A DNA stretch of 64,000 nucleotides from Streptomyces maremycinicus (GCF_001184025.1 NZ_BBYG01000015.1:372001-436000), one strand, 5' to 3'. Shown: positions 52,085 to 60,654, numbered from the stretch's first letter. Translations and numbers: made by a program. The notes: generated by a model not told the origin, from the letters alone.

Positions 52085-52759
52085 TCACGAGGCGAACAGC
52101 CGCACCGGCCAGCCGGCATGCACCTCCGCCCCGATCTCCAGCAGCGGCGCCGAAGCCGCCGGCAGCACGTCGACACCCTGGGTCGGCGCGGCCGTCCCGC
52201 AGGACACCGCCCGGTCGACCACCCGGTCCAGCTCCGGCGCCAGCCGGGCCAGCACGCCGGTCGCCGCGAACGGGTCGAGGCCGAGCAGCCGCACCACGGC
52301 CGTCGCCGGTCCGCTCACACTCTCGTAGACCGCGCAGTACGCCGCGTCCGCCGCGCCGAGCCCGGCCGCCCGCGCGGTCAGCCCCAGCACCACCGGCTGA
52401 TGCGCCCCCGCGGGGAACTCCCCCGCCAGGGCGTCGAGTTCGGCGCTCGGCCAGGTCGCGCGGGCGGCCCGCATCAGCTGCCGGCCCAGTTTCCTGGCGG
52501 TCAGCCGCAGTGCCGGGGACGGGGTGCGGGCGTCGGCCGCCGCGTCCAGCTCCGCCGGGTCGGCGCCGGCCGCGGCGGCGGCCGCCAGCGCCGCCGTCAC
52601 CACGCCCGCGGTGTGCAACCTCCCCCGCAGGAAGGCCTCCAGGCCGGTCACACCGGTGATCCGACCCGCCTTGACGGCCTCCTCCGCCCCGCCGGAGTGC
52701 GCGTGGCCTCCGGCGGGGAAGCGGCCGTCGGCCAGGACGAGCAGTGCTGCCCTTGTCAC
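52085..52759 (-). CDS. ureF: Urease accessory protein UreF
   Basis: 224 aa, GTG start. All-helical UreF with the opening LLVLADGRFPAGGHAHSGG and conserved internal ARATWPSAELDALAG / HQPVVLGLTARAAG stretches. Bridges UreD and UreG in nickel insertion. Follows ureC by 34 bases. The gap to ureG contains GGGGGCGGCGCCCCC, a G+C-rich hairpin that might weaken read-through. Confidence 0.92.
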   Translation of the reverse strand: MTRAALLVLADGRFPAGGHAHSGGAEEAVKAGRITGVTGLEAFLRGRLHTAGVVTAALAAAAAAGADPAELDAAADARTPSPALRLTARKLGRQLMRAARATWPSAELDALAGEFPAGAHQPVVLGLTARAAGLGAADAAYCAVYESVSGPATAVVRLLGLDPFAATGVLARLAPELDRVVDRAVSCGTAAPTQGVDVLPAASAPLLEIGAEVHAGWPVRLFAS

Positions 52760-52793
52760 ATCGAGGTCCTCAGAACAGAGATGGGCACCGGCA

Positions 52794-54515
52794 TCAGAAC
52801 AGGAAGTAGCGCTGTGCCATGGGCAGTTCGGCGGCCGGGGTCGCCTCGACCAGTTCCCCGTCGATGTGCACGGCGAAGCTGTCGGGGTCGACCCGGACCC
52901 GCGGCCGGGCGTCGTTCTCCCGCATGTCCGCCTTGGTCACCGCGCGGGTGGACTCGATGGCGACGAACCTCTTGCCCAGCTGCACCCGCTCCGGCAGTCC
53001 GTCCTCGATCGCCAGCGGCGCCACGAAGTTGAACGAGTTGGACGCGGGCGCCCGGCCGATCGCGCCGTACATCGGACGCGGCAGGATCGGCTGCGGCGTC
53101 GGGATCGAGGCGTTGGCGTCGCCCATCTGCGCGTACGCGATCTGCCCGCCCTTGATGACGAGGTGCGGCTTGACGCCGAAGAACGCCGGCTCCCACAGCA
53201 CCAGGTCGGCGAGCTTGCCTCCCTCGACCGACCCGATCTCGCGGGCCAGGCCCTGGGCGAGCGCCGGGTTGATCGTGTACTTGGCGATGTAGCGGCGCAC
53301 CCGGTGGTTGTCCGCCGGGCCGTCGCCCGGCAGCGATCCCCTGCGCCGCTTCATGACGTGTGCCGTCTGCCAGGTGCGCAGGACGACCTCGCCGACCCGG
53401 CCCATGGCCTGCGCGTCGGACGAGATGATCGAGATCGCCCCGAGGTCGTGCAGGACGTCCTCGGCGCCGATCGTCGACGGACGGATGCGCGACTCGGCGA
53501 ACGCCAGGTCCTCGGGGACCGCGGGGTTGAGGTGGTGGCACACCATCAGCATGTCGAGGTGTTCCTCGGCGGTGTTCACGGTGTACGGCCGCGTCGGGTT
53601 CGTCGAACTCGGCAGCACGTGCGGCTCGGAGACCACCGTCATGATGTCCGGCGCGTGTCCGCCGCCCGCGCCCTCGGTGTGGTACGCGTGGATGCCGCGT
53701 CCGGCGATCGCGGCGAGCGTGTCGCCGACGAACCCGGCCTCGTTGAGGGTGTCCGTGTGGATCGCGACCTGGATGCCGGTCCGGTCGGCGACGGTCAGCG
53801 CGGCGTCGATGACGGCCGGCGTCGAGCCCCAGTCCTCGTGCAGCTTCAGCCCGAGCGCCCCGCCCCGGATCTGCGAGAGCATCGCGTCCTGCGAGACGGT
53901 GTTGCCCTTGCCGAGGAAGCCGATGTTCAGCGGGTACTGCTCCATCGCCTCCAGCATCCGCGCGAGGTGCCACGGGCCGGGCGTCACGGTGGTCGCCTTC
54001 GAACCCTCGGCCGGCCCGGTGCCGCCGCCGACCAGCGTGGTGACCCCGGCGGACAGCGCCTCGTCGGCGATCTGCGGACAGATGAAGTGGACGTGCGCGT
54101 CGACCGCGCCGGCCGTCAGGATCCGTCCGTTGCCGGCGATGATCTCGGTCTCCGGGCCGATGACCAGGTCCGGGTGGACCCCGTCCATCGTGTCGGGGTT
54201 GCCGGCCTTGCCGATGCCGGTGATGCGCCCGTCGCGGATGCCGACGTCGGCCTTCACCACACCCCAGTGGTCGACGACGACCGCGCCCGTGATGACGGTG
54301 TCGGGCGTGCCGTCCGCGCGGGTGGCGCGGGACTGGCCCATGGACTCACGGATGACCTTGCCGCCGCCGAACACCGCCTCCTCACCGGCGAGTCCGGGGC
54401 CGCCGCAGCGGTCCTCCTCGATCTCGATCAGCAGGTCGGTGTCGGCGAGCCGGATGCGGTCGCCGGTCGTCGGGCCGAACAGGTCGGCGTACGCGGCACG
54501 CGAGATCTCAGGCAT
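52794..54515 (-). CDS. ureC: Urease subunit alpha, UreC
   Basis: 573 aa from the ATG with GGAGGT eight bases upstream; this overlaps the ureB end by 8 bases. Ni ligands and catalytic residues are all present: His141 and His143 (DAHVHF), carbamylated Lys224 in GLKLHED, His253, His279 in HAYHTEGAGGGHAPD, catalytic His328 in MVCHHL and Asp367 in SSDAQAMGRV. Hydrolyses urea to ammonia and carbamate in the cytoplasm. Intact and typical. Confidence 0.97.
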   Translation of the reverse strand: MPEISRAAYADLFGPTTGDRIRLADTDLLIEIEEDRCGGPGLAGEEAVFGGGKVIRESMGQSRATRADGTPDTVITGAVVVDHWGVVKADVGIRDGRITGIGKAGNPDTMDGVHPDLVIGPETEIIAGNGRILTAGAVDAHVHFICPQIADEALSAGVTTLVGGGTGPAEGSKATTVTPGPWHLARMLEAMEQYPLNIGFLGKGNTVSQDAMLSQIRGGALGLKLHEDWGSTPAVIDAALTVADRTGIQVAIHTDTLNEAGFVGDTLAAIAGRGIHAYHTEGAGGGHAPDIMTVVSEPHVLPSSTNPTRPYTVNTAEEHLDMLMVCHHLNPAVPEDLAFAESRIRPSTIGAEDVLHDLGAISIISSDAQAMGRVGEVVLRTWQTAHVMKRRRGSLPGDGPADNHRVRRYIAKYTINPALAQGLAREIGSVEGGKLADLVLWEPAFFGVKPHLVIKGGQIAYAQMGDANASIPTPQPILPRPMYGAIGRAPASNSFNFVAPLAIEDGLPERVQLGKRFVAIESTRAVTKADMRENDARPRVRVDPDSFAVHIDGELVEATPAAELPMAQRYFLF

Positions 54516-54819
54516 CGAGGGCACCTCCGGTCTCCCCGCGCAGACCGGGCACGACCCGGGCGCCGGCGAGGGGGACGAGTTCGACGTCGACGGGGATGCC
54601 CGGCTCGAAGCGCACCGCGGTGCCGGCGGCGACGTTCAGCCGCTTGCCGTGCGCGGCGGCGCGGTCGAACTCCAGGCCCGGGTTGGCCTCGGCGAAGTGG
54701 TAGTGGGAGCCGACCTGGACGGGCCGGTCGGCGGCGTTGAGAACGGTGAGCCGGGTGACCTCGCGGCCCTCGTTGTAGACGACCGGCTCGTCGGCGAAGA
54801 GGATCTCTCCGGGAATCAT
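54508..54819 (-). CDS. ureB: Urease subunit beta, UreB
   Basis: 103 aa, the normal size. Starts MIPGEILFADEPV and carries NAADRPVQVGSHYHF and the GTAVRFEPG block. Co-translated with ureC by overlap and separated from ureA by 10 bases. Confidence 0.96.
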   Translation of the reverse strand: MIPGEILFADEPVVYNEGREVTRLTVLNAADRPVQVGSHYHFAEANPGLEFDRAAAHGKRLNVAAGTAVRFEPGIPVDVELVPLAGARVVPGLRGETGGALDA

Positions 54820-54829
54820 CGCTGTCCCC

Positions 54830-55132
<303 letters not shown>

Positions 55133-55713
55133 GTCCCACCTCACATCCTCGCTCCGGACCGTGCGGGGCCCGGTTGCCGCGGCCACGGGAAAAGACCCTG
55201 GTGGCATGGACCGGCAGGCTAGTTGGACCGCATTTCGAGCAAGTTAACCGAGCTGTGACCGGTTCAGGCCCACGACGGCGGGGGCCACACACTCGTCGAC
55301 GCGCGCGGCCCGTCCCGCGCCACCTCCACCGGGACGGGCCCGTACGGCGACTGCTGGACGAGGAAGTCCGGCGCCACGGAGATCCTCGTGCGGGCCGCGG
55401 GATCGGGCGTCGTATCGGAGCGCGTCGTCCCTCGTCGTATCGGCGCGCGTCGTCCCGGCCTCCTGACGGGCGACGCCGATCCGCCCCCTGCCTCGCGCAC
55501 CCGCCCGGCAACCCTCGCTCGGGACACCGCGCGACCGGAGAGGGACCGGCCCGGCACGAGGGCGCCTTCGCGATCCGTCACCAGGCCGGCCGAACGGACG
55601 CCGGCGCGGCCGTGGAGGACCGGGCCGTATACGGCGCGGCGGCCGTCACCGCCCGAGGAGCCCGAGCCGCTGACCACCTCGGCCGCGAGCCGAGTGTGCG
55701 CGGCGCGTGCGCC
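55133..55713. other. Upstream region of the urease operon with a doubtful ORF and a tandem repeat
   Basis: A weak minus-strand promoter candidate for ureA lies at about 55216-55242 (TTGCTC and TAGCCT with 15 bases between), low confidence. A 137-codon minus-strand open frame covers 55264-55677 and ends VAPDFLVQQSPYGPVPVEV then a Trp/Pro tail; its GC3 is high but half the sequence is low-complexity and a 25-bp duplication sits inside it, so I do not count it as a gene. Confidence 0.4.
55408..55457. repeat. 25-bp tandem duplication
   Basis: Two units, 55408-55432 and 55433-55457, match at 23 of 25 bases (core CGTCGTATCGG-GCGCGTCGTCC). A 25-base unit would shift the frame in any coding sequence, which supports reading this region as decayed or non-coding. 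Confidence 0.85.
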
Positions 55714-56001
55714 CTACGACGGATTCGGCCGCCGGTACTCCGCCGTGACCCCGAACCGGTGCTGTTCGCGGGGAGCGGACGCGACCCCCCGCACGGTGGT
55801 CACCGAGCTGATCACCGGCTCGTCCACGGCCCTGTCGAGCGCGTCGAGATCGTCGAGCCGCTCCAGGTCGGCGGCGGAGACGAGGGCGACGAGAGGCTTG
55901 CCGTGCCGGGTCACGACGACCCGTTCACCGCCGTACACGACGCGGTTGATCAGGTCGGCGAGTTCAGCCCTGGCTTGCGTCACCGGAATCTCGTAGGCCA
56001 T
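55714..56001 (-). CDS. Type II antitoxin, Phd/YefM family
   Basis: 95 aa. Opens MAYEIPVTQARAELADLINRVVYGGERVVVTRHGKPLVAL, an excellent match to the Phd/YefM DNA-binding half; the C-terminal part (VTTVRGVASAPREQHRFG) is free to bind a toxin. No RelE/YoeB or Doc-type toxin gene is found beside it, so it looks orphan. A TAGAAT-like -10 (plus-strand ATTCTA at 56008) lies only a few bases before the ATG, so the mRNA may be leaderless. The palindrome CTGTA-N7-TACAG (56028-56044) may be its operator. Confidence 0.85.
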   Translation of the reverse strand: MAYEIPVTQARAELADLINRVVYGGERVVVTRHGKPLVALVSAADLERLDDLDALDRAVDEPVISSVTTVRGVASAPREQHRFGVTAEYRRPNPS

Positions 56002-56027
56002 ACACCCATTCTAACGTCACGTACGCC

Positions 56028-56044
56028 CTGTACATTTTTTACAG
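56028..56044. promoter_or_regulatory. Palindrome upstream of the antitoxin gene
   Basis: CTGTA and TACAG flank a 7-base AT-rich centre, positioned at about -30 relative to the antitoxin start. Antitoxins of this family commonly repress themselves at such sites. It also borders the divergent small gene at 56088. Confidence 0.45.
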
Positions 56045-56087
56045 ATCCTGTCGGACGCTGGCGTCAGACGCAGAAGGAGGGGCTCCG

Positions 56088-56246
56088 ATGAACCGACCGT
56101 CCGCCCGTCATGTCCCGCCCGAGCGCACGAGCTTCGGGCAGTGGACCATGGATCCGTGCACCGCCCGGGAGGCCGTGGAGTACGGCCCGGTGGACGGGAT
56201 CGTCCCCGGCCGCAGGACCCCGGCCGGCCCGGCCGGCGGGAGGTGA
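56088..56246 (+). CDS. Small hypothetical protein, 52 aa
   Basis: ATG preceded by AAGGAGGGG seven bases upstream, an excellent ribosome-binding site. The product reads MNRPSARHVPPERTSFGQW followed by TMDPCTAREAVEYGPVDG and a basic Pro/Gly tail. No domain or membrane segment. The next gene starts 7 bases after its stop, so they are likely co-transcribed. I think I have seen similar peptides in other streptomycetes; function unknown. Confidence 0.65.
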   Translation: MNRPSARHVPPERTSFGQWTMDPCTAREAVEYGPVDGIVPGRRTPAGPAGGR

Positions 56247-56253
56247 GCCGCCG

Positions 56254-56559
56254 ATGGTGCCCGAGCTGCCGCCACTGCCCGCGCTGACCCGCGCGGAGGC
56301 CGAGCTGATCGACGGTTACCTCGACGTGGTGGACATGCTCGGCCGGATCAACCCCGCCCACCACGGGGACACCTACCGCGGACTGCGCGCCGCGCAGGCG
56401 CTGGTGGCCAAGGCGACGGCGCTGCGGTACGCGCTGACGCTGATGCACCAGCGGGGCGAGAACGAGCTGCACGCGCCCACGCTCGCGCGGGCGCTGCGCG
56501 TCCTGGACGGGGAGCGCCGTACCGCGCGGGTCACACTGCCCCCGCTCGCCGAGAGTTGA
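56254..56559 (+). CDS. Small helical protein of unknown function
   Basis: 101 aa starting MVPELPPLPALTRAEAELID. Two predicted helices around LRAAQALVAKATALRYALTLMH and TLARALRVLDGERRTARV; no membrane part. It follows the 52-aa gene by 7 bases. No recognised domain. Confidence 0.6.
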   Translation: MVPELPPLPALTRAEAELIDGYLDVVDMLGRINPAHHGDTYRGLRAAQALVAKATALRYALTLMHQRGENELHAPTLARALRVLDGERRTARVTLPPLAES

Positions 56560-56911
56560 CCCGGCCGGCCCCCCTCCGGTCCGGGTCGCGCGCGGCCAGG
56601 ACGCGACGACCGCACCGGAGTTGAAACGACCCATAAGGCGTACCCCCGTTCGGCAGAGCGTCTACTGGTTCCCCGGACACCCCGAAGTTGCGCAAATGGG
56701 GCACTCCGCGGGCCGAACGGGGGGCGTCACCGCTGGTGGGAGGCCTTCCGGCGGTTCGACACCTGATCGTCCATCAGAGTGTTCACCCGAACAGGTGAGT
56801 GGTGAGTAACCCCACAAATCCCCGGTTCCGTTGGGATTTTCGGACATCGGTGAGCCAAGATCCCTGACTGACGACAAGCCCCCGCCACAAGCGGCGGGGC
56901 GGTCCGGGCGG
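56560..56911. other. Leader region upstream of the c-di-AMP riboswitch
   Basis: Holds no gene. A stem-loop CCCCGCC-ACAAGC-GGCGGGG at 56880-56899 immediately precedes the aptamer; it could be part of the leader or end transcription from upstream. The rest shows no strong signal. Confidence 0.4.
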
Positions 56912-57110
56912 ACGCCGAGTCCTGCCGCCGCCCGGATGACCGGTCGACAGGAGTGCATCGGCAGGAGTGGAGGACCCAAGCACGACGGGTCGCCGGGACG
57001 GTCGTCTCCGTAGGAGAGACGCCGGACCGAGCAGCCCTTGGGGTGAAGCCGCAGCAGCGGCCGGGCAACTTCGCCAGCCCGAATCCGACAGGTCATCCTT
57101 CACAGGCGGC
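56912..57110 (+). ncRNA. Cyclic di-AMP (ydaO-type) riboswitch
   Basis: Conserved blocks in order: CGCCGAGTCC at about 56913, AGGAGTGGAGGACCCAAGCA at about 56962-56982, CTTGGGGTGAAGCC at 57037-57050, then CCCGAATCCGACAGGTCAT at about 57078-57095 and AGGCGGC near 57104. This matches the actinobacterial ydaO consensus found upstream of cell-wall hydrolases such as rpfA. It ends 17 bases before the NlpC/P60 ATG; binding c-di-AMP would be expected to turn the gene off. Confidence 0.9.
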
Positions 57111-57126
57111 TGACGAAGGGTTGCGC

Positions 57127-57600
57127 ATGACTGCGCTCAATCGTGTCCCGTCGCTCATGGCCCGGGCCGGTACGGCCTCGGCTTTCGCCATCGCCGCCGT
57201 GGGCGGCTCGGTCGTGGTCCCGGGGCTCGCCCCGGACGCCGCGGCCGCCACACCGGCGACGAAGGCGCTCCAGATCGCGGCTTCCAAGAAGGGTGCACCG
57301 TACAAGTACGGGGCCACGGGTCCGAAGAGGTTCGACTGCTCGGGGCTCACGCTGTACTCGTTCAAGAAGGCGGGCAAGAGCCTGCCGCGCACGGCGGCCC
57401 AGCAGTACAACAAGACGAAGCACATCAAGGCATCCAGCCGCAAGGCGGGCGACCTCGTGTTCTTCCACTCGGGCTCGAACGTGTACCACGTCGGGATCTA
57501 CGCGGGTAAGGGCAAGATCTGGCACTCGCCGAAGACCGGCGACGTGGTGAAGCTCCAGAAGATCTGGACCAAGAGCGTCTGGTACGGGCGGGTCCGCTAG
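57127..57600 (+). CDS. Secreted NlpC/P60 peptidoglycan hydrolase
   Basis: 157 aa; GAAGGG six bases before TTGCGC-ATG. Signal peptide about 1-41 ending AAAA. The NlpC/P60 domain follows: catalytic Cys in RFDCSGLTLYSF, His in YHVGIYAG and the third residue in KIWHSPKTGD. Endopeptidase that cleaves between D-Glu and diaminopimelate of the stem peptide. Controlled by the c-di-AMP riboswitch just upstream, which links wall turnover to that second messenger. Confidence 0.92.
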   Translation: MTALNRVPSLMARAGTASAFAIAAVGGSVVVPGLAPDAAAATPATKALQIAASKKGAPYKYGATGPKRFDCSGLTLYSFKKAGKSLPRTAAQQYNKTKHIKASSRKAGDLVFFHSGSNVYHVGIYAGKGKIWHSPKTGDVVKLQKIWTKSVWYGRVR

Positions 57601-57664
57601 GGCAGTCCGCGCCCCGGTCGCGGGGCTGGTCCTCCCGGGGAGGTGGGGGCGTCCTGACGCGCCT

Positions 57665-58147
57665 TCACCGCCCCGGGAGCTCACCGTCCGCCGGAGCCGT
57701 CAGGGCCCCGGCCACCGGCTCCGCCGCCGCGGCGGCCCACGGGAGCTCCACGGTGACCGTCTTGCCCCCTTCGCGGGTGGGCATCACTCTCAGCCTGCCG
57801 CCGTACTCCGCGGTGAGCCAGCGAATGATCACCATGCCTCGGCCGTTGTCCTGCTGGACGGCGGCCGGCAGTCGTTTGGGGAAGCGCGGATGGCTGTCGG
57901 TGACCCCGACGCGCAGGTGTTCGTCACGGTCGAGGACGAGGTCCACCGTGAAGGTGGGTGACTGCCCGAAGGTGTGCTGTACGGCGTTGGTGGCGAGTTC
58001 CGAGACGATCAGCCGGACGGCGTCGGCCATCTCGGTGTCCGCCGGCAGACCCCATTCCCCGAGTGCGCCGGCCACGAAGACGCGGGCCGTGGAGACCGAA
58101 GCGGGATCGCTCGGCAGAGTGACGGATGCTTCCAGGTGATCTGCCAT
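57665..58147 (-). CDS. Anti-sigma-type ATP-binding protein (HATPase_c_2)
   Basis: 160 aa from the ATG of MADHLEASVTL. GHKL ATPase fold: N-box LIVSELATNAVQHT, G1 VGVTDSHP, G2 DNGRGMVIIRWL and the last motif GGKTVTVELPW. In streptomycetes such small stand-alone ATPases are encoded next to DUF397 and XRE/DUF5753 proteins, as here, forming a developmental regulatory trio. The target protein is unknown. Possible start alternatives lie upstream in the same frame. Confidence 0.85.
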   Translation of the reverse strand: MADHLEASVTLPSDPASVSTARVFVAGALGEWGLPADTEMADAVRLIVSELATNAVQHTFGQSPTFTVDLVLDRDEHLRVGVTDSHPRFPKRLPAAVQQDNGRGMVIIRWLTAEYGGRLRVMPTREGGKTVTVELPWAAAAAEPVAGALTAPADGELPGR

Positions 58148-58360
58148 GGCGACGTCGTCCCTTTCCCACGGGACCGGGAGCCCGACACGGTGTGGATGGT
58201 TCGAGTACGGTCCCGGACTGGTGCTTCTCCGCCAGACTGCCATTACCGCGTCGGTCACGGGTGGGATCCACCAAGATATGCATATATCTGTCGCCCAATG
58301 CGGTGAACTCTGCGACGGCAGAGCGTATTTGGTCGGCCCGATAGGAGTAAGGAGGAGCCC
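58148..58360. promoter_or_regulatory. Divergent control region of the HTH/ATPase trio
   Basis: Contains AGATAT-GCAT-ATATCT at 58274-58289, an AT-rich inverted repeat that is striking in a 72% G+C genome, and the perfect hairpin CTCTGC-GACG-GCAGAG at 58308-58323. Both could be binding sites of the XRE protein encoded 72 and 38 bases downstream. Confidence 0.5.
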
Positions 58361-59221
58361 ATGCAGCACGGTCCCGCGGTGCGCCGCCGAAAGCTGGGCG
58401 CCGAACTGCGCAATCTGCGCGCCCGGGCGGGACTCACCAGTGGTGAGGCGGCCCGGCTCGTGGGCTGGCACCAGTCCAAGGTGAGCCGCATAGAGACCGG
58501 TATCAGTGGATCGAAACCGGCCGATGTGCGGTTACTCCTCGACGCCTACGGTGTAGCGGATCCGCAACTGCGGGATCTGATGATGGCGTTGGCGGCCGCC
58601 GACGGCAGTGGCGGCCGGGACCACTGGTGGCACGCCTACCGCGGGGTGCTGCCGCCCGCCTACCGGGACTTCATCAGTCTGGAGTCGCAGGCGAGCGCGA
58701 TGCGCACCCTGGAGACCACGGTGGTGCCGGGGCTGCTCCAGACGCGGGAGTACGCCCGCGCGGTGACCAGGGCCGCCGTGGAGGGGAGCGACGAGGATCA
58801 GCTCGACACCCTGGTGGAGGTGCGGCTGGCCCGCCAGGACGTGCTGCGCGCGCAGCCGCCGCTGGAGCTGTGCGCGGTGCTCGACGAGGCGGTGCTACGG
58901 CGGGAGGTGGGCGGGCCCGAGGTGATGGCACGACAGCTCGGCCGACTCGTGGAGGCCGCGCGATTGCCCCAAGTTCGGCTCCAGGTACTGCCGTTCGCGG
59001 CCGGAGCCCATATCGGGGTAACTGGCCCTTTCGTTATCTTCTCATTTTCGCGCACTTCTGATCTGGATGTTGTCGTTCTCGACCACTTGACGAGTAGCCT
59101 CTATCTCGAACGGAAAGAAGACCTCCAGGCCTACACCGAGGCCTTCAACGCCCTTCGGGCGCACGCCCTTTCGCCCGGGGACTCATCGGATTACATCGCC
59201 GCGATAGCCGACGGCGCGTAA
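58361..59221 (+). CDS. XRE-family HTH regulator with DUF5753 domain, TTA-containing
   Basis: 286 aa. HTH at about 10-65 (TSGEAARLVGWHQSKVSRIE), DUF5753 in the rest (EARTPGLLQT-like TTVVPGLLQTREYARAV, QVLPFAAGAHIG). Codon 58 is TTA (58532-58534), the rare leucine codon that needs bldA tRNA, so translation should be development-dependent. Codons in about 59010-59150 are unusually AT-rich. Such proteins (WhiJ-like) are repressors that work with a DUF397 partner, here 9 bases downstream, and a cognate ATPase, here divergent. Confidence 0.92.
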   Translation: MQHGPAVRRRKLGAELRNLRARAGLTSGEAARLVGWHQSKVSRIETGISGSKPADVRLLLDAYGVADPQLRDLMMALAAADGSGGRDHWWHAYRGVLPPAYRDFISLESQASAMRTLETTVVPGLLQTREYARAVTRAAVEGSDEDQLDTLVEVRLARQDVLRAQPPLELCAVLDEAVLRREVGGPEVMARQLGRLVEAARLPQVRLQVLPFAAGAHIGVTGPFVIFSFSRTSDLDVVVLDHLTSSLYLERKEDLQAYTEAFNALRAHALSPGDSSDYIAAIADGA

Positions 59222-59230
59222 GGAGGCACC

Positions 59231-59485
59231 ATGTCCGCACCACCGCGGAACGTACCTTCCAGTACCGATCCCGACCGGCTCCCGGATGTGCGATGGCTGC
59301 GCAGCAGCTACAGCACGGGAGCGAACAACTGTGTGGAGACGGCCCGGCCGGCCTCCGGCCCCTGGGCCGGTCTGCTCGCCGTGCGCGACTCCAAGGACCC
59401 GGCCGGACCCGCCCTGCTCTTCTCCCCCGAGAGCTGGTCGGGCTTCACAGCCGTGTTCGCGGGCCCGCCGACCGCACCGGAGTAG
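59231..59485 (+). CDS. DUF397 protein
   Basis: 84 aa; AAGGAGG nine bases upstream of the ATG. DUF397 core: WLRSSYSTGANNCVETA and VRDSKDPAGPALLFSPESW, with FTAVFAGPP at the end. DUF397 proteins partner the DUF5753 HTH protein encoded upstream and have been described as toxin-like or as antagonists of the repressor in this family. Likely co-transcribed and co-regulated with it. Confidence 0.92.
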   Translation: MSAPPRNVPSSTDPDRLPDVRWLRSSYSTGANNCVETARPASGPWAGLLAVRDSKDPAGPALLFSPESWSGFTAVFAGPPTAPE

Positions 59486-59526
59486 CCGAAGCGGTCAGCG
59501 GCGGTCCACGGCCGTGTCACGCCGAC

Positions 59527-60654
59527 TCATGGTCGTGTTTCGCCGATCACCCGTACAGCACGTTCCAGCTCGGCCCCGGAGAGGTCCGCACGAGCGGTCA
59601 GCCTGAGACGTGAGATGCCGTCGGGCACGGAGGGAGGACGGAAGCAGCCCACGGCCAGGCCTGCCGACCGGCAGTCCGCCGCCCAGCGCAGGGCCCCCTC
59701 CGGGGACGGCGCACGCACGGAGACGACCGCGGCGTCCGGACGCACCGCCGCCAGGCCCGCGGCCGTCAGCCGCGCGTGCAGCTCCCCCGCCACCGCACGC
59801 GCACGCGCCGCGCGTCCCGGCTCCCGGCGCAGCAGCCTGAGGGCGGCCAGCGCCGCGCCCGCCGCCGCCGGGGCCAGACCCGTGTCGAAGATGAACGTCC
59901 GGGCCGCGTTCACCAGATGCTCGATCACCCGCGCGGGACCCAGCACGGCGCCGCCCTGGCTGCCCAGCGACTTGGACAGCGTCACGGTGACGACGACGTC
60001 GTGGGCGCCCGCCAGACCCGCCGCGCGGGGCGCGCCCTGCCCGCCGTCCCCGAGCACACCGAGCCCGTGGGCGTCGTCGAGGACCAGCCCGGCGCCGTGC
60101 TCCCGGCAGGCGGCCGCCAGGGCGGCCAGCGGGGCTGCGTCGCCGTCGACCGAGAAGACCGTGTCGGAGACGGCCACCGCCGGGCCGTCGTGCGTGCCGA
60201 GCGCCTTGCGCACCGCGTCCGGGTCGGCGTGCCCGACGACCTGGGTGGCGCCGCGGGCCAGCCGGCAGCCGTCGATGAGGGAGGCGTGGTTGCCCGCGTC
60301 GGAGACGATGAGCGAGCCGTGCGGGGCCAGCGCGGTGACCGCTGCCAGGTTGGCCGCGTACCCGGAGGAGAACACGAGGGCCGCCTCGAAGCCGCAGTGC
60401 TCGGCGAGTTCCCGCTCCAGCTCGCCGTGCAGCTCGGTGGTGCCCGTGACGAGCCGGGAGCCGGTCGCGCCGCCGCCCCAGGTCCTGGCGGCCGCCGCGG
60501 CGCCCTCGATGACCTCGGGATGGCGGGCGAGCCCCAGGTAGTCGTTGCTCGCGAGGTCCAGGAGCGGTGACTCGGCCGGGCGGGGCCGCAGGGTCCGTAC
60601 GAGTCCGGCCCGGCGCCGCAGCTCCGCCTGCTCGTCGATCCAGCCGAACGCCAT
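59527..60654 (-). CDS. bioF: 8-amino-7-oxononanoate synthase (BioF)
   Basis: 375 aa; GGAGG four bases before the ATG of MAFGWIDEQAELRR. Fold-type I PLP enzyme of the alpha-oxoamine synthase family: PLP Lys228 in TVTLSKSLGSQ, with LDDAHGLGVLG (aspartate contact to the pyridine nitrogen) and SNDYLGLARHPEV at the start. Condenses pimeloyl thioester with L-alanine in biotin synthesis. Divergent from bioBAD; 147 bases of shared control region. Its upstream frame is open but unrelated. Confidence 0.93.
   Translation of the reverse strand: MAFGWIDEQAELRRRAGLVRTLRPRPAESPLLDLASNDYLGLARHPEVIEGAAAAARTWGGGATGSRLVTGTTELHGELERELAEHCGFEAALVFSSGYAANLAAVTALAPHGSLIVSDAGNHASLIDGCRLARGATQVVGHADPDAVRKALGTHDGPAVAVSDTVFSVDGDAAPLAALAAACREHGAGLVLDDAHGLGVLGDGGQGAPRAAGLAGAHDVVVTVTLSKSLGSQGGAVLGPARVIEHLVNAARTFIFDTGLAPAAAGAALAALRLLRREPGRAARARAVAGELHARLTAAGLAAVRPDAAVVSVRAPSPEGALRWAADCRSAGLAVGCFRPPSVPDGISRLRLTARADLSGAELERAVRVIGETRP

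Noticed and set aside
51946..52176. Longer UreG starting inside ureF
   Set aside because: The GTG at 51945 has AGGAG upstream and yields a normal UreG; the extension overlaps ureF and has no similarity.
55264..55677. Minus-strand open frame between urease and the antitoxin
   Set aside because: It contains a 25-bp duplication, low-complexity Arg/Gly/Ser and no start signal. A remnant is possible but not a countable gene.
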